A DNA stretch of 10,764 bases. It comes from CAZSXU01 sp964610505 (GTDB lineage: Bacteria; Arandabacterota; Arandabacteria; JAGLYR01). Below, one piece after another: positions 7,618 to 10,764 of the stretch (position 1 is its first letter; every line of letters begins with the position of its first letter). Both the position numbers and the translations under genes were made by a program. Below the pieces are notes generated by a model. It made no database searches and was not told the origin of the DNA. It was given only the letters and a program-made list of their open reading frames with translations. The DNA is taken from positions 1 to 10,764 of the forward strand of contig CAZSXU010000054.1 in the NCBI GenBank assembly GCA_964610505.1, in the 5' to 3' direction.

Positions 7618-7635
7618 CCGCCCGATTCCGGGCGG
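7618..7635 (-). other. GC-only hairpin in the leader next to the ribosome binding site
   Basis: CCGCCCG and CGGGCGG form a perfect 7-bp stem with a 4-base loop in the minus-strand leader, about 65 bases long, of the ABC operon. The hairpin ends just before the GGGAG ribosome binding site for the ATG at 7603. It lacks a following T-run, so it is not a usual terminator. It could modulate initiation of the first gene, or be a by-product of GC content. Confidence 0.4.
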
Positions 7636-7674
7636 GCCGGGTGCGGGGCCCATTCCCCTCACCCTTCAAACACC

Positions 7675-7703
7675 AGTATAAGCTGCATTAGTGTATATGT
7701 CAA
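7675..7703 (-). promoter_or_regulatory. Near-consensus sigma70 promoter of the ABC operon
   Basis: On the minus strand TTGACA (7703-7698) is followed by exactly 17 bases and then TATACT (7680-7675), a perfect -35 and a 5-of-6 -10. Transcription should start near 7668, leaving a leader of about 65 bases before the ATG at 7603. It drives the small protein, GntR regulator, ATPase and both permeases. Confidence 0.82.
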
Positions 7704-7713
7704 GTAATACACT
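7690..7713. promoter_or_regulatory. Inverted-repeat operator, probably for the YtrA-like GntR regulator
   Basis: AGTGTAT (7690-7696) and ATACACT (7707-7713) are perfect 7-bp inverted arms around 10 bases that contain the -35 TTGACA of the ABC-operon promoter. Binding here would directly block RNA polymerase. From memory, the Bacillus subtilis YtrA operator is AGTGTA-N13-TACACT; here the same half-sites are spaced by 12. That the GntR protein encoded 500 bases away is the binder is inference, but the fit of site, position and protein family is strong. Confidence 0.75.
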
Positions 7714-7721
7714 TGGATTTT

Positions 7722-7765
7722 TTGAAGAAAGTGGTTATCTGATTTATATGCAAATATATAGATAA
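7722..7765 (+). promoter_or_regulatory. Candidate promoter and AT-rich dyad for the sigma-factor operon
   Basis: TTGAAG (7722-7727), 17 bases, then TATATG (7745-7750) is a moderate sigma70-like promoter facing the sigma-factor gene. TTATCT (7735-7740) and AGATAA (7760-7765) are inverted arms 19 bases apart that bracket the -10, a possible regulator site. This is the most AT-rich stretch of the window. If used, the leader would be about 250 bases long. I see no convincing ECF-type promoter. Confidence 0.35.
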
Positions 7766-8006
7766 TCACGATCTGTACCTTCACCCAAGTCCAGAGTCCC
7801 GATTTTTCGAGTCCTGTGCCCCTTGATGCCTATGTCGATCAAGCTGCAACCGAATCGACGGGTCACCGAGGGACTGGGAGATCGGGTAGACCCGCTCCCC
7901 TGGATCACATATTGCGATGCGAAGGCCTGCGTGCTACACCAGAGGCGCGTGAACATATCCTCCCTCTGGTGCGTATCCCTGTTGGCACCCCCAGCAGGAA
8001 CAGCGA
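7766..8006. other. Untranslated leader or intergenic stretch before the sigma-factor gene
   Basis: No gene is supported here. Open frames exist on both strands but lack a good start, a ribosome site and family resemblance. The stretch holds a hairpin at 7937-7971 and, at its end, AGGAA at 7996-8000, six bases before the sigma-factor ATG. Together with 7604-7765 it makes up a 403-base divergent control region. Confidence 0.5.
7937..7971 (+). other. Hairpin in the leader of the sigma-factor operon
   Basis: CACCAGAGG (7937-7945) and CCTCTGGTG (7963-7971) are perfect 9-bp complementary arms around a 17-base loop, ending 35 bases before the sigma-factor ATG. There is no T-run after it. It could be a leader RNA structure or a protein-binding dyad. 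Confidence 0.5.
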
Positions 8007-8618
8007 ATGGAAGCCGCACCATTTCGATTGGCAGACCCGAGGGAATCACTCTTGGATGAGCAGGATCTGACAACTCTGGCAGAAGCCGTGAGGGACGGAG
8101 ACGAGGTCGGCTTCCGCACTCTGGTCGAATCCATGACCCGTCCGCTGATCGCGATGGCGTATCGGTACACTCGGGACTGGGAGTGGGCGCGTGACCTGAC
8201 ACAGGAAACCTGGATCCGCGTCCATGAGAGGATCGGCCGGTACGACCCATCCCGTTCCTTCCGATCCTGGCTCTTCACGGTCCATCGCAACGGGTGTCTT
8301 GATCATTTGAGAAGAACCCGCGTTCGCCCCGAGCACGTACCGGACAACGATGGGCAAAGAGCCCTCCAACTCGTACCGGACCCTCAGAGTGTCGAAGAGG
8401 ACTTCGAGAGGCGGGAGTTCCATGAGCGGATACTCGGCGCCGTCGATCGGCTGAGCGAGAGCCAACGTCAGGTCTTCGTGCGAGTAGATCTCGAGCAGGG
8501 AAATCAGCGCGAAGTGGCAGAGGCACTCGGAATGAATCCCACGACCCTTCGGACGACGTTGCACCACGCCCGGGGCCGAATCGCAGGCATGCTCCGAAAC
8601 GCGGAGGAAAGATCGTGA
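8007..8618 (+). CDS. ECF-type RNA polymerase sigma factor (sigma-70 family)
   Basis: A complete 203-residue sigma factor with only the sigma2 and sigma4 domains, the extracytoplasmic-function layout. Sigma2 spans about residues 30-108, with the core-binding and -10 recognition stretch DLTQETWIRVHERIGRYD, followed by SFRSWLFTVHRNGCLDHLRR. A variable acidic linker follows (about 109-138). Sigma4 spans about 140-197, with the helix-turn-helix QREVAEALGMNPTTLRTTLHHARGRI contacting the -35. The ATG at 8007 has AGGAA six bases before it. The stop overlaps the next gene's GTG as GTGA, the usual coupling with a cognate anti-sigma factor. The about 20-residue N-terminal extension before sigma2 is slightly longer than in most ECFs. 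Which promoters it reads cannot be told from this window; the third gene of its operon is the obvious candidate client. Confidence 0.95.
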   Translation: MEAAPFRLADPRESLLDEQDLTTLAEAVRDGDEVGFRTLVESMTRPLIAMAYRYTRDWEWARDLTQETWIRVHERIGRYDPSRSFRSWLFTVHRNGCLDHLRRTRVRPEHVPDNDGQRALQLVPDPQSVEEDFERREFHERILGAVDRLSESQRQVFVRVDLEQGNQREVAEALGMNPTTLRTTLHHARGRIAGMLRNAEERS

Positions 8619-9400
8619 GTGGTGATATCGATTGCAGGGTGTTTCAGGATCAGATGGATCGTCTCGGCGAGGGGACGCTTCCCGACGAAGGCATCCGGCA
8701 GCTTCGCCTCCACGCGGAAACCTGCCCGGATTGCGCGATGCTGCTCAGGGTGCACGAGCATTTGCTGGAACCCTCGCCGGGTGATCTGGAGGCCGCCGTG
8801 CCGGATCACCACGTGGGTGGGATGTGGGCCGATGTCGAGCGGAGAATCGAGAGAGGGGGCTCGGGCCTCACGCGGCCGAGGACATCCGGTTCCCGCCAAC
8901 GAGTGACGGTCCCCGTTCTGGCGGCGGCCTGCGTTCTGCTGTTCGTGGGGACCCTCTTTCTGTTTGGCGAAGTTCGCAGTCTCAAGGACCGTGAACAGGT
9001 GCTGACGCTGAAGCTCGCCGAGCTGGATCTCAGGACGTCTTCCGCCGGAGTGTCTCATACCTCCGATACAAGCGGGCTGGCGCGATGGGAACGAATGCTG
9101 TCCCGTCGTGAATCGGTCACGCTGGCCGACATTGAGAACCGCCTGGCCGGCGTGCCGGCATCTGTCTCCGTTCTCGATGCGCGCTCGACCGAAGTTCTTC
9201 TTCGCCGCCTGCTTGCGCTGACTCCTCCCGGGCAACCAAGGCGGGGGGAGGTCATGGACGCCATCCGCTCCGAGGACGGACTCCAGGCAGGCGAAGCGCG
9301 GTGGCTCATCGCGGCATTGGATGTCAATCCCGAAGTTCCGATTCCCACGGACCGCATTCTTGCGTGGTCCCGGAATCTGAATCCGTCGGCCGACCTATAG
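8615..9400 (+). CDS. Transmembrane zinc-type anti-sigma factor
   Basis: A 261-residue protein starting at GTG 8615, with GGAGG at 8603-8607 seven bases upstream and a GTGA overlap with the sigma gene. Residues 1-50 form a putative zinc-finger anti-sigma domain: C7 and H33-x3-C37-x2-C40, the HxxxCxxC signature, which in this class holds the sigma factor inactive at the membrane. Residues about 97-118 are a single membrane helix. The remaining 140 residues or so would be extracytoplasmic. They start with a coiled-coil-like stretch (LKDREQVLTLKLAELDLR) and continue as a helical, largely polar region with no domain I know. A signal sensed by this part would release the sigma factor. Pairing with the upstream gene is inferred from the overlap and domain type. 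The family of the C-terminal part is unknown. Confidence 0.88.
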   Translation: MSGDIDCRVFQDQMDRLGEGTLPDEGIRQLRLHAETCPDCAMLLRVHEHLLEPSPGDLEAAVPDHHVGGMWADVERRIERGGSGLTRPRTSGSRQRVTVPVLAAACVLLFVGTLFLFGEVRSLKDREQVLTLKLAELDLRTSSAGVSHTSDTSGLARWERMLSRRESVTLADIENRLAGVPASVSVLDARSTEVLLRRLLALTPPGQPRRGEVMDAIRSEDGLQAGEARWLIAALDVNPEVPIPTDRILAWSRNLNPSADL

Positions 9401-9427
9401 CCTCCCCTGAACTGGAGGACATTGATC

Positions 9428-10498
9428 ATGAGAACGATGAAGGTGTTCCCGAGGCTTCTGACCGTATCCGCTCTCTCCGCGCTCCTCGCGGCCGGGTGTT
9501 TCAAGTACGACGTCGGGTCCACAGTCGAGGCCGATGGCAGCGGCATGAGGTCCCTGCGGGTGATTCTCCCGGAGGAGTTCGAGGAGGACTGGGGGATGAC
9601 GTTGGAGTCGTTCCGGCCCGTCTTTGGCGTCACCGAAGAGAACGGCTGGTCCTACGAGCAGGCCCAGCTCCCGCCGGACCCGGGCCTGCTGATCATGAGC
9701 CAACGAAAGCAGGAGACCATCGCGTCGAGTGCGGATCTCGTAACGGTCCATATCTTTCGCCGGGACATCGAGATTCCCGACGCCGATTCCTGGGCGGAGC
9801 AGAGTGGAGATATTCGAATCGTCGGCCTCCTCGTCGGGAGTACGGCCGCCTTCGTGGGTGTAGACACGAAGGTACAGGACGACAAGGGGAATCCCTATCC
9901 GACCGTGACGTTTGAGAACAGGATCGAGATGGAGAGCGGCTGGTACATCGATCGGCCGACGAGGACGTATCGAGAGACCTTTTCCTGGGAGGGCCTGGTC
10001 AGTGTTCTGGTCGAGAATCAGATGACGCACGTCCGGCCGGATCTGGACCGCCTGTACCCCGGCCTGTCCCCCGCGCGCCGGGGTGAGCTGGTCGGCATCC
10101 TTAAGGGGGGAATCTGGAGCTCGGTGGAACAGGGATACTTCGAGATGGAAGACGACGAGAGACCGCGGGAACTCGCTCCTCTCATCGACCGGCTGACCCG
10201 GCAGTGTCTGGGCATCGTTCGCGTGGATCATCCGAAGGCCGATGAGACCGCCCTGCGGTCCCTCATCCGCGAGATCATCGTCGAGGCCGAAGAAGTCAAC
10301 GAAGCCAAGCTGGAAGAGCTCCCGGGCGTGGCGCTCGCCTACAACACGGAATTCACCATCCGCCTGGAGATGGAGGGAGACATCCTCGAGACCAACGCGC
10401 ACGAGCGGGACGGCGATACGCTCGTCTGGAGCTTCGTGCCGTTGGAAGCTATGGCGAAGCCTGTGGAGATCTACGCTCAGGTGCACTTGAAACGGTAA
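9428..10498 (+). CDS. Predicted lipoprotein of unknown function, third gene of the sigma-factor operon
   Basis: A 356-residue protein. The ATG at 9428 is chosen because GGAGG (9414-9418) lies nine bases upstream; a TTG six bases earlier is poorly spaced. It has a basic, hydrophobic signal sequence ending in the lipobox LAAGC with lipidated cysteine C24. The residue after it is F, not D, so outer-membrane sorting is expected in a proteobacterial-type Lol system. The mature start CFKYDVGSTVEADGSG has the look of beta-strand lipoproteins with a DGSG turn, and the rest is mixed alpha/beta, acidic and without membrane helices. A helical region at about 200-295 contains its only other cysteine, C262 (QCLG). 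I do not recognise a family and name no function. It follows the anti-sigma gene by 27 bases and is probably co-transcribed, so it may be the regulon's envelope output. Confidence 0.85.
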   Translation: MRTMKVFPRLLTVSALSALLAAGCFKYDVGSTVEADGSGMRSLRVILPEEFEEDWGMTLESFRPVFGVTEENGWSYEQAQLPPDPGLLIMSQRKQETIASSADLVTVHIFRRDIEIPDADSWAEQSGDIRIVGLLVGSTAAFVGVDTKVQDDKGNPYPTVTFENRIEMESGWYIDRPTRTYRETFSWEGLVSVLVENQMTHVRPDLDRLYPGLSPARRGELVGILKGGIWSSVEQGYFEMEDDERPRELAPLIDRLTRQCLGIVRVDHPKADETALRSLIREIIVEAEEVNEAKLEELPGVALAYNTEFTIRLEMEGDILETNAHERDGDTLVWSFVPLEAMAKPVEIYAQVHLKR

Positions 10499-10764
10499 GT
10501 TACTGTAAGAGCACAACGGGGATTCATGCGATCCGGCCGCAGGGCCAACCGAGCGCAGACAAAGAAAACAATCGGCGGCATTTGCCTCGGGGCTCCACAT
10601 CTCGCAATCCCCGCCGGTCGTTCCTCACTACCTCTTCGCTTCGAACCTAGCCCGTTGGCCCGCCCAAGCCAAGGTCCGATCCAGCCACAGTTGTCCAACT
10701 CCAGCGCCGTAACTCTACCTCCCTCAAATCATTATAGATCTGAGTAGTCTGTCCCGAAATACCC
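10499..10764. other. Non-coding tail after the lipoprotein gene
   Basis: No gene is supported in these 266 bases; short open frames on both strands lack ribosome sites and family resemblance. I find no clear terminator: GGCCGCAGGGCC near 10536 gives only a 4-bp stem and no T-run. The final 20 bases are discussed separately. Confidence 0.5.
10745..10764. mobile_element. Possible edge of a REP-associated transposase element
   Basis: TAGTCTGTCCCGAAAT at 10745-10760 resembles the CTGTCCC-type sequences that often flank IS200-like (Y1/REP-associated) transposase genes in environmental bacteria. The window ends here, so neither the transposase nor the second copy can be seen. The call rests on remembered resemblance only. 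Confidence 0.18.

Noticed and set aside
7744..8250. 168-codon minus-strand frame across the intergenic region
   Set aside because: It runs antisense into the sigma-factor gene, has no ribosome site and no recognisable motif; it might hide an old gene remnant but nothing supports that.
9395..10600. Long open frame of 401 codons on the minus strand
   Set aside because: It is antisense to the lipoprotein gene, whose signal peptide, lipobox and ribosome site are clear; no motif supports the antisense frame.

Overview
The window is GC-rich and gene-dense. It appears to come from a Gram-negative-type bacterium: there is a lipoprotein with a lipobox, a secreted protein with a Sec-type signal peptide, an ECF sigma factor with a membrane-bound zinc-type anti-sigma factor, and a near-consensus sigma70 promoter. 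I cannot name the phylum. The style (GntR/YtrA-type ABC operon, secreted ankyrin proteins, translated short repeats) recalls environmental FCB/Gemmatimonadota/Eisenbacteria-like genomes, but that is an impression, not evidence.

Left part, minus strand (7603 down to 1). A tightly packed operon is read right to left: a small membrane-anchored protein of unknown function, a YtrA-type GntR regulator, an ABC ATPase, and two paralogous twelve-helix ABC permeases. The last three junctions are 4-base start/stop overlaps. After a 106-base gap, on the same strand, comes a large secreted protein with about 12 ankyrin repeats followed by a metallo-beta-lactamase-fold domain; it runs off the left edge without a stop. 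The second permease carries, in its central cytoplasmic linker, two copies of a 26-bp hairpin-forming sequence separated by 8-bp tandem repeats. This looks like an intergenic-type repeat that has been inserted in frame and is translated.

Middle (7604-8006). This is a divergent control region. On the minus strand a TTGACA-N17-TATACT promoter sits inside an inverted repeat AGTGTA-N12-TACACT, a very plausible operator for the GntR protein encoded just downstream. On the plus strand there is an AT-rich stretch with a weaker promoter candidate, and a 9-bp-stem hairpin in the leader of the next operon.

Right part, plus strand (8007-10498). Three genes form a second operon: an ECF-type sigma factor, its overlapping zinc-type transmembrane anti-sigma factor, and a predicted lipoprotein of unknown function. 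The last 266 bases hold no convincing gene; the very end resembles sequences that flank REP-associated transposases, at low confidence.

Working model (inference): two divergent envelope-facing modules share one control region. The GntR protein represses the ABC operon until an envelope signal arrives, and the sigma/anti-sigma pair drives a lipoprotein. The two permeases share a conserved extracytoplasmic domain with IAWDG and SPWGE motifs that may bind a common ligand as a heterodimer, and the secreted ankyrin-MBL protein may be a co-expressed effector or enzyme.
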